64,000 bases of DNA from Pseudomonadota bacterium (GTDB lineage Bacteria; Pseudomonadota; Alphaproteobacteria; Caulobacterales; Aquidulcibacteraceae), in the NCBI GenBank assembly GCA_020161405.1, contig JAIUOD010000001.1, positions 868,001 through 932,000 on the forward strand. The letters are read 5' to 3'. Shown one piece after another: positions 35,574 through 44,334 of the stretch. The notes under the pieces are model-generated. The model was not told where the DNA came from. It ran no database searches and worked only from the letters and a program-made list of their open reading frames with translations. A program made the translations under genes and the position numbers. Every line of letters begins with the position of its first letter. Position 1 is the stretch's first letter.

Positions 35574-36983
35574 ATGTCAAAAGAAAATGAAAAAAAAGGT
35601 CAAAAAATGTGGGGCGGGCGTTTTGCAACTTTGCCGTCTGACGCGCTACAGGCAATCAATGCCTCTATTGGTATAGATCAAAAAATGTGGCGCGAAGATA
35701 TTGATGGCTCTTTGGCGCATTCAAACATGCTTGCAAAAACTGGTGTTATTTCAAATGAAGATCGGGATGCAATTCATTCTGGCCTTAAAAAAATTACCCA
35801 TAAAATTGAAAATAATGAATTTGACTTTTCAGTCGAGCTTGAAGACATTCACCTTAATATTGAAGCGCGCCTAACTGAGGATATTGGTGAAGCAGGAAAG
35901 CGCCTTCACACGGGGCGTTCGCGCAATGACCAAGTGGCAAATGATTTCAAACTTTGGACTCGCCGCGCCCTTACAAGCACGATTGAGCAATTACGCATGT
36001 TGCAAAAAACCTTGGTAAATCGTGCCGAAACTGAAGTGCAAACCATTATGCCAGGTTTTACGCATTTACAGACCGCACAACCTGTTAGTCTTGGGCATCA
36101 TTTGCTTGCCTATGTTGAAATGTTGGCGCGCGATATAAAGCGACTTGAAAATGCGCATGAAAATGCTGGCGAATGTGTTTTGGGTTCTTCTGCATTAGCG
36201 GGAACGCCATATCCAATTGACCGCGAAATGACGGCAAAAGAACTTGGCTTTAATGGCCCAAATGCCAATTCAATGGATGGTGTTGGCTCGCGTGATTTTG
36301 CGCTTGAGGCTTTGGCTGCAATTTCGATTGCATGCGTAAATCTTTCAAGGCTTGCCGATGAAATCGTTCTTTGGACGTCGGCGCAATTTGGTTTTGCGCG
36401 TCTTTCGGATGATTGGTCAACTGGCTCGTCAATAATGCCACAAAAACGAAACCCTGATGCTGCCGAATTAATTCGTGCCAAAGCTGCAAGGATTGGCAGT
36501 AATTATCAGGCGCTTTTGATGATTTTAAAAGCCCTGCCACTTACTTATTCAAAAGATCTTCAAGAGGATAAAAGCCTTACATTTGGCGCATTTGAAGATT
36601 TTTGGCTTTGTATTACTTCTACAATTGGCATGATGGAAAAAATCACCTTCAAACGTGATAATATGCGAAAAGCGGCAGCTCTTGGCTATTCAACTGCAAC
36701 CGATCTTGCTGATTGGCTGGTTCGCACGCATCAAATTCCATTCCGTGAGGCGCATCATATTGTCGGTGCGGTGGTTAAATATGCCGAAGATAATAATATT
36801 GGCGAACTTTGCGATATGCCATTGCAAGCGATGCAGCAAATAGATAAAAGAATAAATCAAGATGCAATCAATCTTCTAAGTGTTGAAGCCTCGGTTAATT
36901 CACGTGTTTCTTATGGTGGCACCACGCCCAAAAATGTTCTGGCTCAAGTGCAAAAATGGAAAGAAAAATTGGCAAATGTCTAA
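35574..36983 (+). CDS. argH: argininosuccinate lyase
   Basis: This encodes 469 residues, normal length. Recognisable parts are MWGGRFATLPSDAL, HTGRSRNDQVAND, the TGSSIMPQKRNPDAAELIR catalytic loop and the late LLSVEASVNSRVSYGGTTP. It splits argininosuccinate into arginine and fumarate. The last 8 bases overlap the lptM-like gene, and lysA follows, so the three are likely co-transcribed. Confidence 0.98.
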   Translation: MSKENEKKGQKMWGGRFATLPSDALQAINASIGIDQKMWREDIDGSLAHSNMLAKTGVISNEDRDAIHSGLKKITHKIENNEFDFSVELEDIHLNIEARLTEDIGEAGKRLHTGRSRNDQVANDFKLWTRRALTSTIEQLRMLQKTLVNRAETEVQTIMPGFTHLQTAQPVSLGHHLLAYVEMLARDIKRLENAHENAGECVLGSSALAGTPYPIDREMTAKELGFNGPNANSMDGVGSRDFALEALAAISIACVNLSRLADEIVLWTSAQFGFARLSDDWSTGSSIMPQKRNPDAAELIRAKAARIGSNYQALLMILKALPLTYSKDLQEDKSLTFGAFEDFWLCITSTIGMMEKITFKRDNMRKAAALGYSTATDLADWLVRTHQIPFREAHHIVGAVVKYAEDNNIGELCDMPLQAMQQIDKRINQDAINLLSVEASVNSRVSYGGTTPKNVLAQVQKWKEKLANV

Positions 36984-37179
36984 AGTTAAATCAATTACGA
37001 AAATTGTTGCAATTCTTTGTGGCTTTGCCTTTGTAAGTGCTTGTGGCGTTCAGGGCGATTTAAAACCCGCACCGCCAATGTGGGGCCCTGCCAAAAAAGA
37101 ATATGAGGAGAAAAAGGCAAAAGATGCCCAATTGGAAAAACAAAAGGCCGAAGAAGAAGCCAATCAAAAATCCAATTAA
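36976..37179 (+). CDS. lptM: LptM/YifL-like small lipoprotein
   Basis: This encodes 67 residues. The signal SITKIVAILCGFAFVSACG has a lipobox (VSAC), followed by GVQGDLKPAPP, the short conserved motif of LptM (formerly YifL). LptM helps mature the LptD outer-membrane translocon. The rest is a Lys/Glu/Ala-rich charged tail that is probably extended or helical. The initiator at 36976 overlaps argH by 8 bp; a longer frame reading starts inside argH and lacks the signal. Its place between argH and lysA is conserved in alphaproteobacteria. Confidence 0.9.
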   Translation: MSKVKSITKIVAILCGFAFVSACGVQGDLKPAPPMWGPAKKEYEEKKAKDAQLEKQKAEEEANQKSN

Positions 37180-37208
37180 TTTCACTCTATTAAAATGAGT
37201 TTTAAATC

Positions 37209-38471
37209 ATGAGACATTTTTCTTATATCGATGGCGAATTTTGCGCTGAATCAGTTCCACTACGTGAAATCGCGCAAAAAGTTGGAACCCCAACCTATAT
37301 TTATTCCAAAGCAACCCTAGAGCATCATTATAAAATTCTTGAAAAATGTCTTTCAGGTGTCAATGCGCGCATTGCCTTTGCGGTTAAGTCAAATTCAAAC
37401 CGTGCTGTTATTAACACGCTTGCCCAATTGGGGGCTGGTGCCGATACTGTTTCAGAAGGCGAAATAAGGCGCGCCTTAAATGCAGGTGTGCCAGCGAATA
37501 AAATTGTATTTTCAGGTGTTGGCAAAACCAAAGCCGAACTTGAATTTGCGGTAAAAAACCAGATTCACCAAATTAATATTGAATCTATCCAAGAATTAGA
37601 GACGCTTTCACAAATCGCAACCAATTTAGGTCAGACACAAGATATAGTGTTTCGGGTGAATCCAGATGTAGCTGCTGGCGGTCATGAAAAAATCTCAACG
37701 GGCTATGCAAGTTCAAAATTTGGAATTTCGGTTGAACGCACTTTTTCACTCTATGAAAAGGCACAAAACCTTAGTGGAATTCGTGCTTGTGGCCTTGCCG
37801 TACATATCGGTAGTCAGATATCAGATATTGCACCTTTTGAAGCCGCATATAAGGTTTTGGCGCAAATGGTTCATAATCTTCGTGACAAGGGATTTAATGT
37901 TTCACGCCTTGATTTGGGCGGCGGTCTTGCTGCGGTTTATCAGGATGATTTTGAAGGTCCAGACCTTGAAGCATATGGGGCAATGGTAAAGCGGGTTTTG
38001 GGTGATTTGGGTGTTGAAATCGAAATTGAACCAGGGCGCTTAATATCGGCTAATGCGGGCGTTCTTTTGACCCGTGCGGTGGTCACAAAGGAAAATGGTG
38101 GCCGTGAGTTTTGTGTGCTTGATGCGGCGATGAATGATTTGATGCGCCCTGCATTATATGAGGCTTATCACCAAATGCTTCCGGTCAAAAAGGCTTTAGA
38201 TTCAACGAATTTAATGCCAACAACAATTGTTGGGCCGATTTGTGAAACTGGTGATACTTTTACCAAGGACAGAAATGTTGAACCAATAAATCCTGATGAT
38301 TTGGTGGTTTTCATGTCTGCTGGTGCTTATGGTTTTTCAATGGCCTCAAATTATAATTCACGCCCACTTGCCGCAGAGGTAATGGTGAGCGGTGATAAGT
38401 GGCAAATTGTGCGTCCACGTCAAACTTATGATGAAATTTATGGCAAAGAAATTTTGCCAGTTTGGGAATAG
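37209..38471 (+). CDS. lysA: diaminopimelate decarboxylase
   Basis: This encodes 420 residues. It is a PLP fold III enzyme with the cofactor Lys in IAFAVKSNSN, the phosphate-binding Gly loop LDLGGGLAAVY, EIEPGRLISANAG, and the substrate Cys/Glu in PICETGDTF. It makes lysine from meso-diaminopimelate. The gene starts 29 bp after the lptM-like gene, with no terminator between them. It is followed by the longest gene-free stretch in the window. Confidence 0.97.
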   Translation: MRHFSYIDGEFCAESVPLREIAQKVGTPTYIYSKATLEHHYKILEKCLSGVNARIAFAVKSNSNRAVINTLAQLGAGADTVSEGEIRRALNAGVPANKIVFSGVGKTKAELEFAVKNQIHQINIESIQELETLSQIATNLGQTQDIVFRVNPDVAAGGHEKISTGYASSKFGISVERTFSLYEKAQNLSGIRACGLAVHIGSQISDIAPFEAAYKVLAQMVHNLRDKGFNVSRLDLGGGLAAVYQDDFEGPDLEAYGAMVKRVLGDLGVEIEIEPGRLISANAGVLLTRAVVTKENGGREFCVLDAAMNDLMRPALYEAYHQMLPVKKALDSTNLMPTTIVGPICETGDTFTKDRNVEPINPDDLVVFMSAGAYGFSMASNYNSRPLAAEVMVSGDKWQIVRPRQTYDEIYGKEILPVWE

Positions 38472-38590
38472 GAATCATTTCGCGCACAAAATAAAACGAA
38501 TCTTTATTGCGCGTTTTTTCTTGTTGAAAACTATAAAAATTCCGCATTAATTTTCTTGACCAGTCTAATTGTGACTCCTCAGTATGATTC
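38472..38590. promoter_or_regulatory. cluster of four GANTC sites in the lysA-nrdA gap
   Basis: GANTC, the CcrM methylation site of alphaproteobacteria, occurs at 38472-38476, 38498-38502, 38573-38577 and 38586-38590. About 0.4 would be expected by chance in this length. The whole gap (38472-38891, 420 bp) holds no gene. Apart from these sites it contains a TTAA-N7-TTAA site and an NrdR-box-like palindrome. Regulation by methylation state is an inference. Confidence 0.35.
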
Positions 38591-38654
38591 GCGTGAAAAG
38601 CGAAAAATTTTCTCTGCAAAAAGTATTAACAAATTTTACCGATAAATTGGGCAC

Positions 38655-38669
38655 TTAAGGATTTGTTAA
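38655..38669. promoter_or_regulatory. possible CtrA-type site upstream of nrdA
   Basis: TTAA (38655-38658), seven bases, then TTAA (38666-38669) match the CtrA full-site spacing, but the next base is G rather than the consensus C. Such spacing occurs by chance a few times per 64 kb in AT-rich DNA, so this is weak. Confidence 0.25.
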
Positions 38670-38724
38670 GATAAAAATATGCTTTAGTGTGAAAAAGTAT
38701 ATTGACCAAAGGCACGACTTAAGA

Positions 38725-38740
38725 CCACTATATCTTGTGG
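38725..38740. promoter_or_regulatory. NrdR box upstream of nrdA
   Basis: CCACTATATCTTGTGG matches the 16-bp NrdR consensus (ACACWATATATWGTGT) at 13 positions. It lies within a longer GACCAC...GTGGTC inverted repeat (38723-38742), 152 bp before the nrdA ATG. A poor second copy could lie at 38758-38773. The boxes before nrdB support the assignment. Confidence 0.65.
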
Positions 38741-38891
38741 TCGGGGGCTTATAACAACCACATCATCTAGGCAAAACGCCAAAAATAGTTAACGCAAAAA
38801 CCAGTTTTTGTGTACAATATTTTTGTGCCTAAAAAAGCCAAGATAAAACTTGATATTAAAATTTAAAGTAAACCAAAGGGTTAAAAGACAA

Positions 38892-40778
38892 ATGGCAAAT
38901 ATGGATAGAGCAGTCCAAATCGACACAAGTGCAAAACCCTCTCGCCGTGAGGAGCGCCGTGGCAAACCGCGCCCTGTACGTCTGTCTTTAGTTGAAAAAG
39001 TTGTAATTGATCGTTCGCGCGATGATTTGCTTACTGATTTTGGTAAAACAACCCTTGAGGACCGCTATTTGCTTCCGGGTGAATCGTTTCAAGATATGTT
39101 TGCGCGTGTTGCGACTTGCTATGCCGATGATATCGAACATGCACAGCGTATTTATGATTATATTTCAAAACTTTGGTTTATGCCTGCAACGCCTGTGCTT
39201 TCTAATGGCGGCGCGGCACGTGGCTTGCCAATATCTTGCTTCTTGAACTCTGTTGATGATTCGCTTGATGGCATTGTGCAAACATGGAATGAAAATGTTT
39301 GGCTTGCTTCAAATGGTGGCGGTATCGGAACTTATTGGGGTGGCGTACGCTCTATTGGTGAGAAGATTTCTACCAATGGCCACACTTCTGGTATTATTCC
39401 TTTCATCCGCGTTATGGATTCGCTTACTTTGGCAATTTCGCAAGGTTCATTGCGCCGTGGTTCGGCGGCAGTATATCTTGATTGCCACCACCCTGAAATT
39501 GTTGAATTTTTGGAAATTCGCAAACCTGCGGGTGATTTCAATCGTAAATCATTGAACCTTCATCATGGCGTAAATATTACTGATGAATTCATGTATGCTG
39601 TGCGCGATGATAAAATGTTTGACTTAATAAGCCCGAAAACAGGCGAAAAAGTTCGTGAAATTCGTGCGCGCGAATTATGGCAAAAAATCCTTGAACTTCG
39701 TTTGCAAACTGGCGAACCATATTTGCTATTTGTTGATACAGTTAATAAGCAAATGCCACAGCATCAAAAAAATCTTGGTTTCAAAGTTCGCCAATCTAAT
39801 CTTTGCGCTGAAATTATGTTGCATACTGGTAAAGACCATTTGGATAATGATCGTACTGCGGTTTGCTGCTTGTCGTCTTTGAATGCTGAAAAATTCCTTG
39901 AATGGAAAGATGATGAAGGTTTTATCGAAGATGTTATGCGCTTCTTGGATAATGTTCTTGAAGATTTTATTATTCGTGCGCCTGATGAAATGTCTGCGGC
40001 AAAATATTCTGCATTACGTGAGCGTTCGGTTGGCCTTGGGGTTATGGGTCTTCACTCATTCTTCCAAAATATGGGTGTGCCGATGGAAAGCGCAATGGCA
40101 AAATCATGGAATAACCGTCTTTTCAAACATATTCGCACTAAAGCTGATGCTGCATCTGTAAAACTTGCGCATGAGCGTGGCCCTTGCCCTGATGCGGCCG
40201 AATCTGGTGTTATGGCGCGCTTTAGTCATAAAATGGCAATTGCGCCAACTGCGTCTATTTCTATCATTTGCGGTGGAACTTCTGCGGGTATTGAACCGAT
40301 TCCTGCGAATATTTATACCCACAAAACCCTGTCTGGCTCTTTTTCTGTGAAAAACCAAGCATTGCAAAAATTACTTGCTACAAAGGGTAAAGATAATACC
40401 GAAATTTGGACTTCTATTCTGGAAAATGAAGGTTCTGTTCAGCACCTTGATTGCCTTGATGAACATGAAAAAGCGGTTTTCAAAACTGCATTTGAAATTG
40501 ACCAAAGATGGGTTATTGAGCTTGCAGCAGATAGAACGCCATTCATTTGCCAAGGCCAATCATTAAACGTGTTTATCCCTGGTGATGTTGATAAATGGGA
40601 CCTTCACATGCTTCATTGGACTGCATGGGAAAAAGGCATTAAATCAATGTATTATTGCCGTTCTAAATCAATTCAACGCGCGCAAATTGCGGGGACTTCG
40701 GGAATTGGTAATGCAACCAAACAGGTAATGGATATGGGTGCAAAAACCGATTATGAAGAATGCTTAGCTTGCCAATAA
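38892..40778 (+). CDS. nrdA: class Ia ribonucleoside-diphosphate reductase alpha subunit, no ATP-cone
   Basis: This encodes 628 residues. Active-site residues: the redox pair Cys116 (LPISCFLNS) and Cys325/326 (AVCCLSSLN), the NLCAEI motif with the radical Cys305, and the C-terminal shuttle pair ECLACQ (Cys624/627). It reduces ribonucleotides to deoxyribonucleotides with NrdB. The N-terminus is basic and Arg-rich and lacks the ATP-cone that senses overall dATP/ATP in E. coli NrdA. The start at 38892 follows an AAAGGG stretch. nrdB is 2.5 kb away with minus-strand genes between, yet both have NrdR-like boxes. Confidence 0.96.
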   Translation: MANMDRAVQIDTSAKPSRREERRGKPRPVRLSLVEKVVIDRSRDDLLTDFGKTTLEDRYLLPGESFQDMFARVATCYADDIEHAQRIYDYISKLWFMPATPVLSNGGAARGLPISCFLNSVDDSLDGIVQTWNENVWLASNGGGIGTYWGGVRSIGEKISTNGHTSGIIPFIRVMDSLTLAISQGSLRRGSAAVYLDCHHPEIVEFLEIRKPAGDFNRKSLNLHHGVNITDEFMYAVRDDKMFDLISPKTGEKVREIRARELWQKILELRLQTGEPYLLFVDTVNKQMPQHQKNLGFKVRQSNLCAEIMLHTGKDHLDNDRTAVCCLSSLNAEKFLEWKDDEGFIEDVMRFLDNVLEDFIIRAPDEMSAAKYSALRERSVGLGVMGLHSFFQNMGVPMESAMAKSWNNRLFKHIRTKADAASVKLAHERGPCPDAAESGVMARFSHKMAIAPTASISIICGGTSAGIEPIPANIYTHKTLSGSFSVKNQALQKLLATKGKDNTEIWTSILENEGSVQHLDCLDEHEKAVFKTAFEIDQRWVIELAADRTPFICQGQSLNVFIPGDVDKWDLHMLHWTAWEKGIKSMYYCRSKSIQRAQIAGTSGIGNATKQVMDMGAKTDYEECLACQ

Positions 40779-40780
40779 AA

Positions 40781-41488
40781 TCATTTGGCGCGTTGAAAAT
40801 ACGCGCCAAAACTTGGACTCTTTTCAACTTTAATACCATTTATTTTGGCGAATTTCACGAATGATTCAGGTGGAAATTCGCCATAATGGTTTTCATAAGT
40901 TTTAAGGCCAATTGAATTTGCAATTGCAAAAACATAATCCTGACATGCAAAGGCTTTTTCGCCCAATTTTGGGCGGATAAGATATTTTCTTTCATTGCGC
41001 CATTTATAATGGGTTTCAAGGGCTTTTTGAAAATCCGCATCATCAATCTGCGTTATTAATTGAATATGATGCGGCCATGGATCATCAATTTGAATTTGCC
41101 CTTCAACAGGCTTTTGACCAAAATAAAAACCCAATGGATTTAAAACCGCGATTGCTAATTCCTTGGTGGCTTCGGTTTTATTCTTTGAATAATAGCCATA
41201 TTGATAGGTGTTTTTAGGCTCATTATTCGGGGTTTGATCAAACATTACCCATAAATGACCAAATAACCACGCCTTTTCAGGTTCAGCCTGTGTAGCAACA
41301 AATGTGATTTTATGCCCCGCTTTGGCTTTGTCTTTTCTTAGGTCTAAATAATAATTTGTTGGTCTTGTGCCAAAATCAACAAAATATGATTTACCCCATG
41401 AAAACAAGACCAAAAATAAATTTGCCAAAAACCACGCAATAGCAATAATTAGAATTGTTTTTAATATATTGATTTTCCTTGCCCGCAT
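40781..41488 (-). CDS. membrane-anchored protein of unknown function, paralogue 1
   Basis: This encodes 235 residues. An N-terminal membrane segment (TILIIAIAWFLANLFLVLFSW) precedes a globular domain. Conserved with the adjacent gene are a FGHLWVMF strand with an invariant His, PLGFYFGQKPVEGQI, a charged DDADFQ...W-R-Y-L-RP stretch, and a late ACQDYVFAIANSIGL helix with an invariant Cys. His upstream of Cys recalls permuted papain-fold (LRAT/NlpC-like) enzymes, but this is only a pattern match. A 9-bp inverted repeat covers its last codons at the convergent nrdA junction. Confidence 0.75.
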   Translation of the reverse strand: MRARKINILKTILIIAIAWFLANLFLVLFSWGKSYFVDFGTRPTNYYLDLRKDKAKAGHKITFVATQAEPEKAWLFGHLWVMFDQTPNNEPKNTYQYGYYSKNKTEATKELAIAVLNPLGFYFGQKPVEGQIQIDDPWPHHIQLITQIDDADFQKALETHYKWRNERKYLIRPKLGEKAFACQDYVFAIANSIGLKTYENHYGEFPPESFVKFAKINGIKVEKSPSFGAYFQRAK

Positions 41489-41511
41489 TTTTTATCCCAA
41501 TATTTGGCATA

Positions 41512-42207
41512 TTAATTAGTGGCAAGGCGCAATTTGTCAAATTTGAAATATGAAAAATAAGGGCGCGATATTTGTGTCTCAATAATTTTGTTTTCAATCA
41601 AAAAATTACGGAAACTAATTGGCGGGAAATCGGCCCATTTATCAAAATTAACGCTTAAACCAAAAGATTGCGCAATTTGAAAGCAATAATCACGGCATGA
41701 TATTGTTTGCCCGCCAATTGGTGGCCTTAGGCAATATCTTGCCTCTTGGCGCCATAAATTATCGATTGCAATTGCGTTTTGATAAGATTCTTCGTCAATT
41801 TGAATGTCTAATTGAAAATCACGGTGCAGGCCTTTATCATCGCGCATAATGCCCTTTATTGGCTTTTGCCCAAAGAAAATCGCAAGCGGGGAAAGAATGG
41901 CAATAGTAAGATTTATTGCCGCTTCAAACCTGCAATGGGCGTAAAATCCTGCCTCACACTCACCATTTGCAAGTGGTGGGGCCTCGGGCCAAACAATCCA
42001 GATGTGACCAAACCAAATATTTTTAAATGGATTAGCCTTTACAACACAAATAGATATAGTTTTGCCTATTTCATATTTGTTTTTTCTTAAATCAATTGCA
42101 TGGATTTCTTGAGATTTAGGAATTAATACGCTTTGTAGCCATTTAAAAAAAAGCAAACCAAAGTTCAAAAATATCCATAAGGTGACAATTAGTATCGCCC
42201 AAAACAT
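41512..42207 (-). CDS. membrane-anchored protein of unknown function, paralogue 2
   Basis: This encodes 231 residues. It is clearly homologous to the downstream gene along its whole length: N-terminal membrane segment (ILIVTLWIFLNFGLLFFKWL), WFGHIWIVWPEAP, PLAIFFGQKPIKG, W-R-Q-E-ARYCLRPPIGG, SCRDYCFQIAQSFGL and PPISFRNF. The invariant His (FGH) and Cys (CRDY) are kept. The pair arose by tandem duplication and is separated by 23 bp, so it is probably one transcript. No family name is recognised. Confidence 0.75.
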   Translation of the reverse strand: MFWAILIVTLWIFLNFGLLFFKWLQSVLIPKSQEIHAIDLRKNKYEIGKTISICVVKANPFKNIWFGHIWIVWPEAPPLANGECEAGFYAHCRFEAAINLTIAILSPLAIFFGQKPIKGIMRDDKGLHRDFQLDIQIDEESYQNAIAIDNLWRQEARYCLRPPIGGQTISCRDYCFQIAQSFGLSVNFDKWADFPPISFRNFLIENKIIETQISRPYFSYFKFDKLRLATN

Positions 42208-42292
42208 ATTATGCCCTCTTTACTCACGAAAGATGCATTATTTTGTAATGGCAAAGGACAGATGACAGAAATTTGACGTTTTGATGAAATCT

Positions 42293-43099
42293 CTACCGAC
42301 CGAGGACAGTCACCATTGCAATTTCATTTATCGCATTAACGACATCTTGCGGTTGTTCATTTTGGATAAAATGCCCACAAGTAAACACACGCAATTGAGT
42401 ATTATATGAATTTGCAAGCTCAGTTAATACTTTGCGTCTATAGGCAATAAAGGCATCAGGATTTGCAAGGCCTTGCACAGTATTAGAATATAAAACTAAA
42501 GTTTTTCCGTAAAATGGCGGTAGGGTTTTCAATTCTTTATGAAGTTTCCCTGATAATTCATATTCTTTTCGGATTGGCTTGCTTTTAAATGCCATAATCA
42601 AATTCATCATTGATATTGCATCAGGATATTGCGAATTAAGAAATTCCCATTGTCCTTCAATCATTGGATCAATAAGAAGCATACCAGCAGTTTCTTGAGG
42701 ATAGATTTTTGCAAAAAACTCGGCATAGACGCCGCCAAGTGAATGCCCAACTATAATATAGGGCGGTTTAATATTATTATCCTGCAAATTTTGATAAATT
42801 TCTTGCGCAATTATTTTTCCGCTTCGCTCTTCGCTTGAATATTTTACGCTGCCATAGCCTTTACGGTTAAATCCAGCGACTGTGTATCTTGGGGAAAGAA
42901 GTGGCGTTATTTTTTTAAAGCTAACAAATATATCAGAATCAAGCCCATGAATGAAAACAAGACTTGGCATACCATTACCTTCTATAATGGCATTTCTATC
43001 AAATGCTTTTGCCACGGCGGGCTTTGATGCTGTTGACAATAGGGCGACACATATCATTGAACTTAATAACTCTCTACGGTTGGTTTTTTGCTTTTTCAT
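42293..43099 (-). CDS. exported alpha/beta hydrolase
   Basis: This encodes 268 residues. The N-terminus NRRELLSSMICVALLSTAS has a twin-arginine pair, with AxA cleavage at AVAKA, suggesting Tat export. The hydrolase core shows LVFIHGLDS, the nucleophile GHSLGGV, an acid region near MLLIDPM or later, and the catalytic His in FTCGHFIQNEQP. It resembles epoxide-hydrolase or lactonase-like folds, with substrate unknown. The gene is divergent from nrdB, sharing a 190-bp intergenic region that carries the NrdR boxes of nrdB. Confidence 0.85.
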   Translation of the reverse strand: MKKQKTNRRELLSSMICVALLSTASKPAVAKAFDRNAIIEGNGMPSLVFIHGLDSDIFVSFKKITPLLSPRYTVAGFNRKGYGSVKYSSEERSGKIIAQEIYQNLQDNNIKPPYIIVGHSLGGVYAEFFAKIYPQETAGMLLIDPMIEGQWEFLNSQYPDAISMMNLIMAFKSKPIRKEYELSGKLHKELKTLPPFYGKTLVLYSNTVQGLANPDAFIAYRRKVLTELANSYNTQLRVFTCGHFIQNEQPQDVVNAINEIAMVTVLGR

Positions 43100-43238
43100 T
43101 TTTTTCTCATTATTTTTAATTGTGCTTTTATATAATCGCCAATGTTGCTATTGTGTGGAGGATTTGTTGCACCTTTTTGTTCAATCCACAGAAATTTTCG
43201 TATTTGTGTGCAAAATTGGCTGACTTGTTAACCAAATC

Positions 43239-43285
43239 ACGCAATATATAGATATTATATTCATTCTTAGCACAATATATGGGGT
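43239..43285. promoter_or_regulatory. tandem NrdR boxes upstream of nrdB
   Basis: Two 16-bp matches to the NrdR consensus: ACGCAATATATAGATA at 43239-43254 (12/16) and GCACAATATATGGGGT at 43270-43285 (13/16). Their start-to-start distance is 31 bp, the three-helical-turn spacing typical of paired NrdR boxes. They end 5 bp before the nrdB start, so bound NrdR would cover the promoter and leader. Confidence 0.75.
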
Positions 43286-43290
43286 TTATT

Positions 43291-44334
43291 ATGTCTGATA
43301 CGGCAAATGGAAAAGTAAGTGATTGTGGTCTTTTAACACCTTCATATGCCTATAAACCGTTTCGCTATCCTTGGGCTTATGATTTTTGGCAACAACAACA
43401 ACGCGTTCACTGGCTTCCCGAAGAAGTGCCATTGGGCGAAGATTGTAAAGATTGGGCAACAAGGCTTGATGAGCATGAAAAAAATCTCCTTACCCATATT
43501 TTCCGTTTCTTCACCCAATCCGATGTTGAGGTAAATGATAATTATATGGAACGCTATGCACGCGTTTTCAAACCAACTGAAATAAAAATGATGCTTTCGG
43601 CATTTTCGAATATGGAAACTATTCATATTGCCGCTTATGCGCTTTTGCTTGAAACCATTGGTATGCCAGACACTGAATTTACAGCATTCATGGAAATCAA
43701 GGAAATGCGCGACAAGCATGATTATATGCAAACTTTTGGCGTTGGCTCTGATGAAGATATTTTGCGCACACTTGCAATGTTTGGCGCATTTACCGAAGGG
43801 CTTCAGCTTTTTGCTTCATTCGCAATGCTTATGAATTTCCCGCGTTTCAATAAAATGAAAGGCATGGGGCAAATTGTTACATGGTCAGTTCGTGATGAAA
43901 GCCTTCATTGCGAAGGCATGGTAAAATTATTCCACGCCTTTGCCAAAGAAACCGGCGCACTTACGCAAGCGGTCAAGGATGACATTATCGCCAATTGCAA
44001 ACATACAGTAGAGCTTGAAGATAGATTTATCGAGCTTGCGTTTGAAATGGGCCCTGTTCAAGGTATGACAGCAGATGATATTAAGAAATATATTCGCTAT
44101 ATTGCCGATTGGCGCCTTACCCAATTAGAGCTTGAACCTATTTTTGGGGTCACAGAGCACCCGCTTCCTTGGTTATCGCCATTATTAAATGGTGTTGAAC
44201 ATGCAAACTTCTTTGAAGCACGCGCAACCGAATATTCAAAAGGCGCAACAAAAGGTGATTGGGGCGGCGGCGATGGCGTTTGGGCGAATTTTGATAAATT
44301 GCAAGCGGCAAGAAAAGAAACTGAGCAGGCTTAA
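43291..44334 (+). CDS. nrdB: class Ia ribonucleoside-diphosphate reductase beta subunit
   Basis: This 347-residue ferritin-like protein carries the diiron-tyrosyl centre. Metal ligands lie in SDVEVND, ETIHIAAY (the Tyr four residues after His is the radical Tyr) and RDESLHCEGM. It supplies the radical to NrdA. There is no N-terminal ATP-cone. An in-frame ATG at 43279 lies inside the NrdR box region; the ATG at 43291, preceded by GGGG at 43281-43284, is preferred. The stop overlaps the convergent lectin-like gene by 4 bp. Confidence 0.97.
   Translation: MSDTANGKVSDCGLLTPSYAYKPFRYPWAYDFWQQQQRVHWLPEEVPLGEDCKDWATRLDEHEKNLLTHIFRFFTQSDVEVNDNYMERYARVFKPTEIKMMLSAFSNMETIHIAAYALLLETIGMPDTEFTAFMEIKEMRDKHDYMQTFGVGSDEDILRTLAMFGAFTEGLQLFASFAMLMNFPRFNKMKGMGQIVTWSVRDESLHCEGMVKLFHAFAKETGALTQAVKDDIIANCKHTVELEDRFIELAFEMGPVQGMTADDIKKYIRYIADWRLTQLELEPIFGVTEHPLPWLSPLLNGVEHANFFEARATEYSKGATKGDWGGGDGVWANFDKLQAARKETEQA

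Noticed and set aside
38807..38826. ACAATATTTTTGTG-like sequence as a second NrdR box for nrdA
   Set aside because: The half-sites are one base too far apart, and the distance to the good box is about 83 bp, not 31.
40784..40810. 9-bp inverted repeat TTTGGCGCG/CGCGCCAAA between nrdA and the convergent gene
   Set aside because: It lies inside the last codons of the minus-strand gene and has no T-run on either side, so I do not call it a terminator.
41423..41440. possible third copy of the CAAAAACCACGC repeat loop
   Set aside because: Only 12 bases match, it is inside a coding region and has no pairing arms.
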